Part shown: positions 7,203 through 16,505 of the stretch, one piece after another
Position numbering within the stretch: position 1 is the stretch's first letter
Layout: each line of letters starts with the position of its first letter
Assembly (NCBI GenBank): GCA_963762615.1
Contig: CAVXLG010000013.1
Span: 1,302,001-1,366,000, forward strand
Direction of reading: 5' to 3'
Origin: PALSA-505 sp963762615
Lineage (GTDB): Bacteria > Actinomycetota > Actinomycetes > Streptosporangiales > Streptosporangiaceae
DNA length: 64,000 bases
Program-made: the position numbers and the translations under genes
The notes under the pieces: generated by a model
Database searches by the model: none
What the model saw: only the letters and a program-made list of their open reading frames with translations
What the model was told of the DNA's origin: nothing

Positions 7203-7766
7203 TCAGCGGTCACTTGCCGCCGGTGAACAGGCCGGCGCTGGCGGGACCGCTGCCGCCCTGGCAAGCCGGGACAGCACGTCCACGCCAGAAGCGGACCGTT
7301 CACTCTCGAAGCGCGTGATTTCCTGGAAACCGAGCGCCGCGTGCAGCCGCAGCGAGGCGGTGTTGTCCGCCCCGGCCACGTAGAACGCCTCGTCTGTGCG
7401 GGCGAAGACCCAGCGCAGCCGAGCCCGAGTCAACGCGGTGGCGATCCCCCGGCCTCGCCACGCCGGGTCCACCAGCACCCCGCTGAGGTAATAGCCAGCC
7501 GGAGTTCCCGGGCCCGCCTCGCCCGCTGCCAGCTCAGCCGCCCGCCCGTAGGCGATGACCTGGCCGTTCACCTTGGCCACGAACGTCTGGCGCGAGTCAT
7601 CGGTGATGTCGGATGCGAACTGCTCGCCGCGATCTGCGGCCTTAACGCGAAGGACACGGGTAACCAGCTCGACGGCAGGGGTGACATCCGCAATCCCTAG
7701 CGGCTCGATCCGCACCGGAGCCTCCGCTGTCCCAGCGGCTGGCTGCGGCGGTCGTCGTCGCGCCAT
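7203..7766 (-). CDS. GNAT family N-acetyltransferase
   Basis: This 187-residue protein has one GNAT domain: VRIEPLGIADVTPAVELV at the start, strand 4 plus pyrophosphate loop SGVLVDPAWRGRGIATALTR (the R-G-x-G-x-A acetyl-CoA signature), and ADNTASLRLHAALGFQEITR at the end. It probably transfers acetyl from acetyl-CoA to a small amine; the substrate cannot be predicted. The N-terminal 18 residues are basic and Pro-rich and may not be part of the fold. The next gene, also on the minus strand, is 14 bp away, so the two may be cotranscribed. Confidence 0.85.
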   Translation of the reverse strand: MARRRPPQPAAGTAEAPVRIEPLGIADVTPAVELVTRVLRVKAADRGEQFASDITDDSRQTFVAKVNGQVIAYGRAAELAAGEAGPGTPAGYYLSGVLVDPAWRGRGIATALTRARLRWVFARTDEAFYVAGADNTASLRLHAALGFQEITRFESERSASGVDVLSRLARAAAVPPAPACSPAASDR

Positions 7767-7780
7767 CGCGGAGGGTGATT

Positions 7781-8293
7781 CTAGGGCTTTTCCCTGGTGA
7801 TCCTCATCGGCCGAACGGTCAGGGCCATGCGCAGCAACCCGGCCTCGGCCGAGTCCTGCTCTTGCCGCCTGCCCGAATCGTCCATCACCTGGGCACTGAC
7901 GAAGACCGGCGCGCTGGTGAGCGCAGCCAGATTCAGCGCATCGCTGGCGCGCGCATCGACCGACTGCACTGCCAGCGGACCCTCCACCTCGACCGTCGCC
8001 GCGTACGCACCATCGGCGAGGCGATCGACCCGCACCTCGCGGACCCGGCCGCCGAGGCCACGCAGCAGCGCCGCGGCGAACTGATAGGTCATGGGGCGGC
8101 CGAACTCCAGGCCTTGCAGGCTGGCAGCAAGCCAGAACGCCTCCGCCTCCCCGATCTCGAAGACAACGTGCCGGTCCCCGGATACCTCATCGAGCACCAC
8201 GCACCGGAAGGGCTGCTCGGCCAGCGGCGGCCCGAAGCCAACGACCTTGGCGATCCGCATCTCGATGAAGCCGAGATCGATGGTCGCGGGCAC
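7781..8293 (-). CDS. Bifunctional nuclease (BFN/DUF151) domain protein
   Basis: This 170-residue protein is about the usual length. The domain is recognisable from LGFIEMRIAKVVGFGPP, GEAEAFWLAASLQGLEFGRP, and the hallmark SVDARASDALNLAALTSAPV (about residue 110-129). The family is named for a plant protein with RNase and DNase activity; bacterial members are common in actinobacteria and their role is not settled. The gene lies upstream of the GNAT gene in the same direction with a 14-bp gap. Confidence 0.85.
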   Translation of the reverse strand: MPATIDLGFIEMRIAKVVGFGPPLAEQPFRCVVLDEVSGDRHVVFEIGEAEAFWLAASLQGLEFGRPMTYQFAAALLRGLGGRVREVRVDRLADGAYAATVEVEGPLAVQSVDARASDALNLAALTSAPVFVSAQVMDDSGRRQEQDSAEAGLLRMALTVRPMRITREKP

Positions 8294-8322
8294 GGCGGCT
8301 CCTCCCTCTCGCTCCTTCGGCC

Positions 8323-8577
8323 ATGGTAATCGCGGGCCGCCACCCCGCCGCCAGCTCAGCGGTCACCACAGCGCGAAACAGCAACGCCGACAAACGGCTG
8401 GAGCTGCAGATCGCACAACTAGAGCAGAAAGCCGACGAGCCGGGCCACCAGGCCGCGGGCGCAAGCCAGGACAGCACCTCAGGCCGGGGCGATACCGTCC
8501 GGCAGCTCGCCGAACTGCGCCGCCAGTATGCGGACCGGGCCGCAGCGCAAACGGGTGGCCTTCGTTGTCCTTGCTAG
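8323..8577 (+). CDS. Small hypothetical protein, possible
   Basis: This 84-residue frame has mostly G/C third positions and a coiled-coil-like centre (KRLELQIAQLEQKADEPGHQ, then RQLAELRRQYADRAAAQTGG). It starts 29 bp from the divergent BFN gene and has no clear ribosome site. Its stop overlaps the end of the convergent DUF899 gene by 4 nt. No family is recognised; it could be a chance frame. Confidence 0.3.
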   Translation: MVIAGRHPAASSAVTTARNSNADKRLELQIAQLEQKADEPGHQAAGASQDSTSGRGDTVRQLAELRRQYADRAAAQTGGLRCPC

Positions 8578-9278
8578 GTGTCGTGCAGGACTGGGGCGCG
8601 GCCTTTGGGTTCTTCCCAGGCTTCCTGCCTTCCCAGGGCGGTCAGGTCCAGCAGCGTGTAGAGGCTGGGGGTGTACTCGTTGCCCCGCCCGAAGGCCGAA
8701 TAGGTGTGGAAGACCTCGTCGCCGTCGCGCAGGAAGCAGCTGTGACCAGGCATCTCGGTGGACTGCTCACCATCGAGCAGGCCTGGTTCGGGCCGGTAGT
8801 TGTAGGACAGCTGGGGGATCGACGCATCCAGGGTGACCTGGAAGTCGTAGTTGAAGTCGCTGCCGTAGGAGGAATACCACGGCACCGTCCAGCCCCGGCT
8901 GCCCCGGTAGGCCTCCAGCTTGGCCAGCGGCGCACGGGAGACCAGCGCGAAGGCGGTGTCGCGGCCGCGCAGGTGGGCGAGCAGCCCGTCCGACAGCTCA
9001 TCCACCGCGTTCGTGCAGCTCGGGCAGGCTGCCTCCCAGTCCGGGCCGAACATGACGTGGTGGATGATCAGCTGGCGGTTGTCACCGAACAGGCCCGCCA
9101 GCGTGGCCGGTCCTTGCGGGCCGTCGAAGACGTAAGCCTTGTCGATCCGGACCATGGGCAGCCTGCGCCGTTTCGTGTTCAGGGCATCGCGGCTGCGGGT
9201 CTCTGCCTTCTCCTCGGCCAGCAGCGCCCGCCTGGCCTCCAGCCATCGCTCGCGCGATACGACGTCGGGAAAAGCCAT
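8574..9278 (-). CDS. DUF899 family thioredoxin-like protein
   Basis: This protein of about 234 residues is the usual size. It starts MAFPDVVSRERWLEARRALL. Typical DUF899 blocks follow: EKAETRSRDALNTKRRRLPM, GPDWEAACPSCTNAVDELSD (the C-x-x-C position of a thioredoxin-like fold), WYSSYGSDFNYDFQVTLD and GDEVFHTYSAFGRGNEYTPS. It is cytoplasmic and possibly a redox protein; the function is not established. AAGGAGG (9284-9290) sits five nt from ATG 9278, which makes that start better than the GTG at 9281. Confidence 0.85.
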   Translation of the reverse strand: MAFPDVVSRERWLEARRALLAEEKAETRSRDALNTKRRRLPMVRIDKAYVFDGPQGPATLAGLFGDNRQLIIHHVMFGPDWEAACPSCTNAVDELSDGLLAHLRGRDTAFALVSRAPLAKLEAYRGSRGWTVPWYSSYGSDFNYDFQVTLDASIPQLSYNYRPEPGLLDGEQSTEMPGHSCFLRDGDEVFHTYSAFGRGNEYTPSLYTLLDLTALGRQEAWEEPKGRAPVLHDT

Positions 9279-9298
9279 CACGACCTCCTTGACTCCGG

Positions 9299-9630
9299 TG
9301 AGGGTAAGACCAGCTGGCGACGCGAGGATAACCGGTACCGGCCTGCGTGCAGAAGATCACACTTAGCACCCGCCTCACGGTCGCGAGCCCACGGCCGCAG
9401 ACAGGATTACCGGTCTGGAGTTGCAGCAGTTGCAGTTCACCGCTGCACAGCAGGGTTCACGCAGGACCGGCCAAGAGCGTTGGTCCAGGTTGAACGATCT
9501 GGACGACCGCGTCCCGAGCTGCTCATGCGGTACATCCCGCGCGCGGGGCGCGCGGACGCCGGGTATCGATTCTGCGCGGCACCGCGTTCCCAGCCACTAA
9601 TGGCACCGACACGGGGGTAAGGAGCGGGGC
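9299..9630. other. Intergenic region, no gene seen
   Basis: Between the divergent DUF899 gene and the hypothetical at 9631 I see no convincing coding frame and no strong hairpin. It probably holds the two outward promoters. Confidence 0.5.
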
Positions 9631-10104
9631 ATGAGCAAGATCGCAGGTATCAGCGAGCCTGCTAACGAGCTGGAGCGCCTGATCGCGGACCTGTCGGAGT
9701 CTGGGCCGCTCATCTTCGTCTTCGGCGTCGGCTGGTGGACCGCGCACCTGACCGGGGCAACGGCACCGATATTCCGCGGACCAGGCGATCGGCGCTGGTG
9801 GCACGTCACCCTCGGCGACGACACGTCGAGCTGGACGATGAACGTGCGGGTCGATGAGATCACCGGCGTCCGGTTCGTGCGCGAGCCCTACCCGTTCCCT
9901 TCTTTCCCCGGGCGGGAGGTCCTGACGGTGCAGTTCCTGGGGCCAGGCGGGGAGACGGTGCTCTCCTGCTACCTGCACGAGTTGTATGACGGCCAGCGGA
10001 TGCGCCCGGAGAAGCTGGCGGCCTGGCGGGCACTGCGCGAACGCTACGGCAACCGCGACGAGTCGAGGGTCGATCGAGGAACCCTCTTGGCCCCAGCCGC
10101 CTGA
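9631..10104 (+). CDS. Hypothetical protein
   Basis: This 157-residue soluble protein begins MSKIAGISEPANELERLI, has a Trp-rich middle (FGVGWWTAHLTGATAPIF, then RRWWHVTLGDDTSSWTMN), and ends in a helix (MRPEKLAAWRALRERYG). The central VRFVREPYPFPSFPGREVLT and LTVQFLGPGGETVLSCYLHE look like a beta-rich ligand-binding fold, perhaps distantly ChuX/HutX-like, but I cannot support a family. AAGGAGCGGGGC directly before ATG 9631 is a good ribosome site. Confidence 0.65.
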   Translation: MSKIAGISEPANELERLIADLSESGPLIFVFGVGWWTAHLTGATAPIFRGPGDRRWWHVTLGDDTSSWTMNVRVDEITGVRFVREPYPFPSFPGREVLTVQFLGPGGETVLSCYLHELYDGQRMRPEKLAAWRALRERYGNRDESRVDRGTLLAPAA

Positions 10105-10561
10105 ACCATCGTGAACATCGGCACGCGGAGCGGGTGCGGCCGTGTTGTGTGTCCGATTGGGTGAGCCCTGACGGCGACCCGCGGTCACTCGCGGGCAGGC
10201 GAGCCAAGGTGCCGCAGGCTGGCGGGTACGCAGGCCGGCGGGTGACCGTGACTGAGACTTGCCAGGCTGATGATGCCCGGTTTCAGTCCTCCTCGCTCAC
10301 CCATGGTCTCGGCCAATCTCTTAGCAGACCCGGATAGCGACTGAATTCTTCCGCCCGACCGTGGCAAAGACATCGAGATTCTCGTCGATCAGCGCTGGCA
10401 GTGGTAACGCCTGCCCAGTCATCACTGTGGCTGAAGGCAGGGACACGCGGGTATCCGCCGGGTGACTGCACTTCCGCTCGCCGTCGGATGCTCGGGCCAC
10501 GATTGTGCTGATTAGCCTGGAGGCGGCGTTGATGAACGCACTGCCCGAGAGGAGCGTCACC
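10105..10561. other. Intergenic region, no gene seen
   Basis: About 450 bp precede the LAL regulator. Short frames exist on both strands but none resembles a protein. Alternative in-frame starts for the regulator lie at GTG 10505 and ATG 10532, the latter with a GGAGG eight nt upstream. Confidence 0.4.
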
Positions 10562-13375
10562 ATGCCGTGCCCTGGTGAACTCCCGCCAGACCCATCCTCG
10601 CGCTTTATCGGCCGGGACGCCGCGATGGTCAGGCTGCGCGGACTCGTGGATCCGATCCCGCGGGCAAGCCAGGTGCTGCTCGTCATCGGGGAGGCGGGCA
10701 TGGGCAAGACCATGCTCCTGGCGGACGTAGTCGAACGGGCACGGTCGGCGGGGATGAGGGTGCTGTCGGTCACCGGCCGGGAATCGGAGTCGAAACTCGC
10801 GTTCGCGGGGCTGCATCAGCTCCTGCGGCCGGTGCTGTCCAGCGCGTCCGCCCTTCCCGGCCGGCAGGCCCAGGCCTTGCTGGCGGCGCTCGGTCTTGCT
10901 GCGGACCCCGTTATGGCCGACCCGTTTCTTACTGGGGCCGCCGTCCTCACCCTGCTGTCGGATTCTTCCGAACGCGCCCCGCTGCTTGTGGCCGTCGACG
11001 ACGCCCACTGGCTCGACCGCAGCTCGCGGGATGTCCTGGCCTTTGCGGGCAGCCGCCTCGATGCCGAGCAGATCGTGCTGCTTGTGGGTGTGCGGGGGCA
11101 AGCCCCTCCGGCCGGCTTTGACCGGGGATTCGCGGAGCTGCACCTCGAGCGGCTGTCGGCGGCAGACGCCGGCCGTCTGCTGGACCTGCAGCCGCAGCCG
11201 CCCCGCGGGCGGGCCCGGACGCAGGTACTCGCTCAGGCAGAGGGTAATCCGATGGCGCTGATCGAACTGGCGAAGGTGATAGCCGCCGATCCCGGCGCCA
11301 GCCGCCGGTGGGCCGCCGAGCCGCTACCCCTGAGTGAGCGGCTGAGGGCCGTCCTGGCCTCCCGTTTCGCCGTCCTGCCCGAACCGGCGCGAGCCGCGCT
11401 GCTGCTCGCCGCGGTGGCCGACGGCCCGGACCTGGGCGCGGCGGCCAGCCGGGGTGGCGGGCCGGATGCGCGGGCTTTCGCGCCGGCCGAGCAGCTCGGC
11501 CTGGTCACGGTGGACCGGACTGGCCTGCACTTCTCCCACCCTCTGGTCCGCTCGGCCATCTACCACGCGGCGCCCTTCGCGCAACGTGCCGCCGCGCACC
11601 GCCAGCTCGCCGAGGCCCTGCATGACCAGCCAGACCGGCGGGCCTGGCACCTGGCCGCAGCCGCACTGCAGCCTGACGAGCACGTGGCTTCGCTGCTGGA
11701 GACCACAGCTAACCAGGCGCAACACCGCGGCGGCGCGGCCGCTGCCGCGCTGGCCATGGAACGTGCGGCCGAACTCAGCCCTGACCTCGAGGAGCAGGCA
11801 CGGAGGCTGGTGGCCGCCGCTTCGGCCGCGGTTCCCAGCGGCCAGGCGGACTGGGTGCAGGATCTGGCCTCCCGCGCCCTGGCGGTCACGGCGGACCCGG
11901 AACTGCGGCTGAGGGCCCGCCACGATGCCGGATGGGCGCTGGCCTACTCGGGCCAGCGCACCGCCGCACTCCCCGCACTCCTGTCTGTGGCCGAAGAGGC
12001 GTCGGGTGACCAGCCGGCCCTGGCTTGGGACGCCCTCGCCGATGCAGCCATCGTGGTTTGCGTGTCAGGCGCGCCTGCCAGCTGCCAGGCCGTAAGCCGT
12101 GTTCTGAGGCTCCTGGAACGTCAGGGGTCCGGCCCGGCCGGGAATGGCCCGCGTGCCGGGCTCGGCGCACACCAGCTGTGGATACGGACCTGCACCGACC
12201 CGTTCGGCAGCAGAAGCGAGCTCGTCCGGTACCTGCGGCAGATCAGCCGCGCGCCCCTTGACGAGCCCGCCTTGTGGCGAGCCGGCTCCGCTGCATGGCT
12301 GCTGGATGAATCCGGTCTGGCGATCACTTTGCTGCAGGATGCCCTGCAGCGGCTTCGGGCACCCGGCACGCAGGGCGCCAGCGGCCCCGGCCTGACCGCG
12401 CTCGGGTGGCTGTACATCGACACCGGGCGCTGGGACGAGGCCCAGGAAGCCGCCGCCGAAGCCGCCGGCCTGGCTGAAGCCAGCCAGATGGGATTCGTGG
12501 CCGCGGCCGCCGACTTGATCGCGGCTACCGTCTTTGCCCTACGCGGCGACTGCGGTGCGGCACGAACGCATGCCAGCCGGGCGCTCGCCAGCGCCGATCC
12601 GGCGCAAAGCGGACTGGTAGCCGCCCAGGCCCGGCGCGCTCTCGGCATCGCTGCCCTCGCCGAGGGCAGCCCCCTGCTGGCCTTCACGCAACTTCGCCAG
12701 CTGTTCAGCGGGGACGGCGCGCCAGTGCACAACATCTTCTCCTACCTGAGCGTGGCCGATATCGCGACCGCCGCGGTCCGCGCCGACCGGCGGACGGAAG
12801 GACAAGACGTCCTTGAGCGGGCGCTCAGCCATCTGGACGGCACGGCTTCTCCTCGGCTCGAGCAGCTCATCGCCCGCGCGCGCGGCCTCCTCGCCGATCC
12901 CGGTGGGGCTGGGCCCTACTTTGAAACCGCGCTCGCCGACCCGGCCGGGGACCAGTGGCCATTCGAGCGAGCCCAGCTTCGCCTCGACTACGCCGAATGG
13001 CTGCGCCGCCGCCGCCGGATCAATGATGCAAAGCCGGTACTGAGGCAGGCTCTGGGTACCTTCCGCCGGCTTGGCGCGCAGCCGTGGGCGCAGCGGGCGC
13101 AGGTAGAACTGAGAGCCTGCGGGGTGGCGGTCGCCGGCGGGACCAGCGAACGTGATGCGCTAGGCGAGCTCACCCCGCAGCAGCGCCAGATCATCCGCCT
13201 GGCCAGCGACGGCCTGACCAACCGCGAGATCGGCGACCGGCTCTTCCTCTCACCGCGCACGGTCAGCTCGCACCTGTACCGGTCCTATCCCAAGCTCGGG
13301 GTAGCGGGCCGCCACCAGCTACGCGACGTGATCGCCCGGGCCAGCACGCCAACAGCAGCACACGAAAGCGCCTAA
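10562..13375 (+). CDS. LuxR-family (LAL-type) ATPase transcriptional regulator
   Basis: This large regulator has an N-terminal AAA/NTPase and a C-terminal LuxR helix-turn-helix. FIGRDAAMVRLRGLVDPIPR opens the ATPase; Walker A is GEAGMGKT and Walker B is LLVAVDDAHWLD. A long TPR-like helical region follows. The HTH is ELTPQQRQIIRLASDGLTNR, then EIGDRLFLSPRTVSSHLY. LAL proteins of this size often activate secondary-metabolite or transport genes, here perhaps the osmoprotectant transporter downstream, though 450 bp separate them. GAGGAG seven nt before ATG 10562 supports this start. Confidence 0.9.
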   Translation: MPCPGELPPDPSSRFIGRDAAMVRLRGLVDPIPRASQVLLVIGEAGMGKTMLLADVVERARSAGMRVLSVTGRESESKLAFAGLHQLLRPVLSSASALPGRQAQALLAALGLAADPVMADPFLTGAAVLTLLSDSSERAPLLVAVDDAHWLDRSSRDVLAFAGSRLDAEQIVLLVGVRGQAPPAGFDRGFAELHLERLSAADAGRLLDLQPQPPRGRARTQVLAQAEGNPMALIELAKVIAADPGASRRWAAEPLPLSERLRAVLASRFAVLPEPARAALLLAAVADGPDLGAAASRGGGPDARAFAPAEQLGLVTVDRTGLHFSHPLVRSAIYHAAPFAQRAAAHRQLAEALHDQPDRRAWHLAAAALQPDEHVASLLETTANQAQHRGGAAAAALAMERAAELSPDLEEQARRLVAAASAAVPSGQADWVQDLASRALAVTADPELRLRARHDAGWALAYSGQRTAALPALLSVAEEASGDQPALAWDALADAAIVVCVSGAPASCQAVSRVLRLLERQGSGPAGNGPRAGLGAHQLWIRTCTDPFGSRSELVRYLRQISRAPLDEPALWRAGSAAWLLDESGLAITLLQDALQRLRAPGTQGASGPGLTALGWLYIDTGRWDEAQEAAAEAAGLAEASQMGFVAAAADLIAATVFALRGDCGAARTHASRALASADPAQSGLVAAQARRALGIAALAEGSPLLAFTQLRQLFSGDGAPVHNIFSYLSVADIATAAVRADRRTEGQDVLERALSHLDGTASPRLEQLIARARGLLADPGGAGPYFETALADPAGDQWPFERAQLRLDYAEWLRRRRRINDAKPVLRQALGTFRRLGAQPWAQRAQVELRACGVAVAGGTSERDALGELTPQQRQIIRLASDGLTNREIGDRLFLSPRTVSSHLYRSYPKLGVAGRHQLRDVIARASTPTAAHESA

Positions 13376-13600
13376 AGCGCGGTTCGTCTTCCCGGTAACA
13401 CCCGAACCCGCAGCAGGACGGCTAGCTCCGCAGGCCGGTCGCCTGTCCGACCTCTATCAACGATTGACCGGACCTGCACGCCATGTGCAGCGGCCCGGGA
13501 ACTGATCCGGCCGCCGGTCGGCAGCTTCCGCGAGGTGCAGTCAGCATTCGGATACCTCCTGCCGCCCTCCGTAGCACACGCTGAAGACATGCATTCGGTT

Positions 13601-13733
13601 CTCAACCGAAGTCGGAGCCTCTTCCCTCACTGGCCGGGACCACCCGGATCCGTGACATTGACGGCCGCAGCGCGAGCTGGGCCACCTTCGCCGACCTGGA
13701 AGGCAACGAATTTTGGCCTCGTCGCTGGCTGAG
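13601..13733 (+). pseudogene. VOC/glyoxalase C-terminal remnant
   Basis: In the frame from about 13640 the DNA reads TRIRDIDGRSASWATFADLE, then GNEFWPRRW. W-x-x-F-A-D-x-E-G-N-E-F is the usual end of a vicinal-oxygen-chelate (glyoxalase-like) domain, with its metal-ligand Glu. No N-terminal part is found upstream. The same open frame continues without a stop into the ABC ATPase. It is probably a decayed gene; the call rests on one short motif. Confidence 0.4.
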
Positions 13734-13830
13734 CGTCACACGGACGCCACGACGAGCCTGGAGCGGATGGAACACGCCCCCCGCATCCCGATGGCGTCTT
13801 TGCGGGGTGACTTTCGCCGAAGGGATCACC

Positions 13831-14762
13831 GTGATCATCTTTGAGCACGTGACGAAGCGTTACCCGGGCGGCACCGTCGCGGTCGATGATCTCAGCCTGG
13901 AGGTTCCCGACGGGAAGATCATGATCCAGGTTGGGCCGAGCGGCTGCGGCAAGACGACCACACTGCGCATGGTCAACCGGCTGGGCAGCAGCAGCGGGTC
14001 GGCGTGGCCCGGGCGCTGGCTGCCGACCCGCCGGTGCTGCTGATGGACGATCCGTTCAGCGCGGTCAACCCGATCGTCAGGTCCTCGCTGCAAGAAAAGC
14101 TGATCCGGCTGCAGGCCGGGCTGCGCAAGACCGTCGTGCTGGTCACCCACGACGTGGAGGAGGCAATCGAGGTCGGGGACCTGGTGGCGGTGTACCGCCC
14201 GGGCGGGCACCTGGCCCAGGTGGACACGCCGGAGCGGCTGCTGGCCTTCCCCGCAGACGATTATGTGGAGGGATTCATCGGATTCGACCGCGGGATACGG
14301 CGGCTTTCCTTCTTTCCCGCCGATGGCCTGGATCTGGGTCTGGAAGCGGTGCTCGGGGAGCAGGCCACCCTCGCCGAGGCGCTGCAGGTCGCCAAGAGCG
14401 CCGGCCAGCCGTGGGTTCTGGCCGTTGACTCAGAACGTCAGCCCCTCGGCTGGGCTGCCACCACCGAGCTCGAGCTGCTCCCGGGGGAACGCGGGCTGTC
14501 CGGCGTCCCGCTGACCGGGTACGGCCACACGTTCCGGCCGGGCGCCGACTCGCTGCGGGCCGCGCTCGACGCGACTGTGCTGTCGCGAACCGGCCGGGCG
14601 ATCGGTGTCGATGAACAAGGCAGGGTACTCGGCGTAACCTCCTTCGACCGGCTGCGCATCGCCATCCACGCCGCCGATGAGGCAGCCACGGAGAAGGCAG
14701 CCGCGGAGGAGGAGCCGGCGGCTGCGGACGTCCGCCCAGCGCCCGGGGAGACGCGGGCGTGA
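13831..14762 (+). pseudogene. Osmoprotectant ABC transporter ATPase (OpuCA/ProV-like) with large internal deletion
   Basis: The N-terminus, from GTG 13831, reads MIIFEHVTKRYPGGTVAVDD and has Walker A VGPSGCGKTTTLRMVNRL. Immediately after NRL (about 13983) the sequence jumps, in another frame, to GQQQRVGVARALAADPPVLL, which is the ABC signature. Some 85 residues that normally lie between, including the Q-loop, are missing. The rest is intact through the His switch (VVLVTHDVEEAIE) and a CBS-like tail. The Walker B region reads LLMDDPFSAVN, where family members have MDEPFSAVD, so the catalytic Glu is Asp. The fragment cannot fold as a working ATPase. Its stop overlaps the permease start. Confidence 0.85.
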
Positions 14763-15376
14763 TGATCTGGTCCTGGATACCGGGCAACCTCGGGCTGATC
14801 GGACAGCTCACTCGCCAGAACGCCTACATCGGGATCGTCTCGGCAGTTGTCGGCCTGGTCATCGCCGTTCCGCTCGGGATAGTCAGCCTCACCAGCGCCT
14901 GGCGCTCCATCCCCACCCTCGGGCTGCTCGTGCTCCTGGTGGTAGTGCTCGGCTTCTCGGCCCTCACCTGGCTGGTCCCGCTGATCGTGCTCGGGATCCC
15001 GCCCATCTTGGTCAATGCCTACGCGGGAGTGGCCGGGGTCGATCCCGGCCTCAGGGACGCGGCTGCCGGCGTGGGCATGACCCGCCGGCAGCAGGTGCTG
15101 CAGGTCGAGGTACCGGTAGCACTCCCGCTGATCATCGTCGGCTTGCGCACCGCGGCGATCTTCATCGTGTCGACGGCGACGATCGCCGCCTACATCGGCC
15201 TCGGCGGCCTGGGCCGCTACATCTTCGACGGCCTGGCTAACAACAACTACGGCGAGGTCGCCGGAGGCGCCGTGCTCGTGGTCCTGCTCGCGCTCGCGGT
15301 GCTACTGCTGTCTGCCCTGGTGCGGCGCCTGGCGGTGCCAGCCGGGCTCCGGACGCAACAGCGTCGTTCCCCGTAG
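14759..15376 (+). CDS. Osmoprotectant ABC transporter permease (OpuCB/ProW-like)
   Basis: This 205-residue, five- to six-helix permease is the usual size for OpuCB/OpuCD. The binding-protein-dependent transport loop is clear: GVDPGLRDAAAGVGMTRRQQ (about residue 95), followed by VLQVEVPVALPLIIVGLRTA. It starts on GTG 14759, overlapping the ATPase stop by 4 nt. Only one permease is present where many such operons have two, so it may act as a homodimer. It would import glycine betaine, choline or similar, but with the local ATPase broken it needs an ATPase from elsewhere. Confidence 0.85.
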   Translation: MMIWSWIPGNLGLIGQLTRQNAYIGIVSAVVGLVIAVPLGIVSLTSAWRSIPTLGLLVLLVVVLGFSALTWLVPLIVLGIPPILVNAYAGVAGVDPGLRDAAAGVGMTRRQQVLQVEVPVALPLIIVGLRTAAIFIVSTATIAAYIGLGGLGRYIFDGLANNNYGEVAGGAVLVVLLALAVLLLSALVRRLAVPAGLRTQQRRSP

Positions 15377-15408
15377 CAGTGCCCTGAGGAGATGGAAGGA
15401 AAGAACTC

Positions 15409-16341
15409 ATGTACCTGACAACTCGGTCATTGAAGCGGGGCTGCGCGGCCGGCCTGGCGCTCGCGGCCGGCATCGCGCTCGCCGCCTGCGGCAGTTCCGC
15501 ATCAGGCGATCCGCTCACGCCGACCGCATCCACCGGTTCCGTGGTCGTCGGCTCCGCCAACTTCCCCGAGGATGAGCTACTCGCCCAGATCTACGCCACG
15601 GCGCTGGCGGCCAGGGGCGTCAAGGTCACCGACCAGTTCAGCATCGGTGCCCGCGAGGTCTACTATCCCGAGATCGAGAAGGGCGCCATCACGATCATCC
15701 CGGAGTACAACGGCGCGCTGCTCACCACGGCCGTCAACCCGTCCAGCACCGCAGCCACGACGGCCCAGGTGGACGCGCAGCTCAAGGCGAGGCTCCCAGC
15801 GTCGCTGCGGATCCTCAACCCGTCGCCGGCCCAGGACAAGGACTCGGTGACGGTCACCGAGTCGTTCGCGAATAGGCACCACCTCAGCTCGATAGCGCAG
15901 CTCAAGCCGCTCGCGCCGAGCATGGTCTTCGGCGCCCCGCCCGAGTTCAAGACCCGAGCGGACGGGCAGGCCGGGCTGAGGAAACGCTACGGGCTGAGGT
16001 TCAAGGACTTCGACGCGCTCGACGAGTCCGGCCCGATCACCCTGAAAGCCCTGACCGACGGCAAGGTGCAGGCCGCGGACGTGTTCACGACAACGCCCCA
16101 GATCCTCACCGACCGCCTGGCGCCACTGGCCGACCCGAAGTCGAACTTCGCCGCGCAGAACGTGCTGCCGCTGGTGTACAGGAAGGGTGTCAACGCCACA
16201 ATCGTGAGCACTCTCAACAAGATCTCGGCCAGGCTGACCACGGCAGGCCTGCGCAAGCTGGACAAAGCGATCATCCTGGATCACGCAAACTACTCAACGG
16301 TCGCCATCGCCTGGCTCCAGGCGGAAGGCCTGCCCTCCTGA
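15409..16341 (+). CDS. Osmoprotectant ABC transporter substrate-binding lipoprotein (OpuCC/OsmX-like)
   Basis: This 310-residue protein has a lipoprotein signal: basic MYLTTRSLKRG, a hydrophobic core, and lipobox ALAACGSS with lipid Cys about residue 27. The mature part begins SVVVGSANFPEDELLAQIYA, the usual opening of the OpuAC type II binding fold. YYPEIEKGAITIIPEYNGAL and the closing VAIAWLQAEGLPS are also typical. It is anchored outside the membrane and would deliver betaine/choline-type solutes to the permease. GGAGATGGAAGGA precedes the ATG. Confidence 0.9.
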   Translation: MYLTTRSLKRGCAAGLALAAGIALAACGSSASGDPLTPTASTGSVVVGSANFPEDELLAQIYATALAARGVKVTDQFSIGAREVYYPEIEKGAITIIPEYNGALLTTAVNPSSTAATTAQVDAQLKARLPASLRILNPSPAQDKDSVTVTESFANRHHLSSIAQLKPLAPSMVFGAPPEFKTRADGQAGLRKRYGLRFKDFDALDESGPITLKALTDGKVQAADVFTTTPQILTDRLAPLADPKSNFAAQNVLPLVYRKGVNATIVSTLNKISARLTTAGLRKLDKAIILDHANYSTVAIAWLQAEGLPS

Positions 16342-16505
16342 TCTGCCCACCGGCCGCCCGCGCGTCCTCGGCCGGAACTTGCGGGAAGGCCAGCACAAGC
16401 GAGCTGCACCCCCGCGCCGGCGGAATCTGACCGATGGAATCCCGCACCGATAACTGACCCGGCACTAATAACAATGGCCACGCCAAAACACTAGGGAGGC
16501 ACCTC

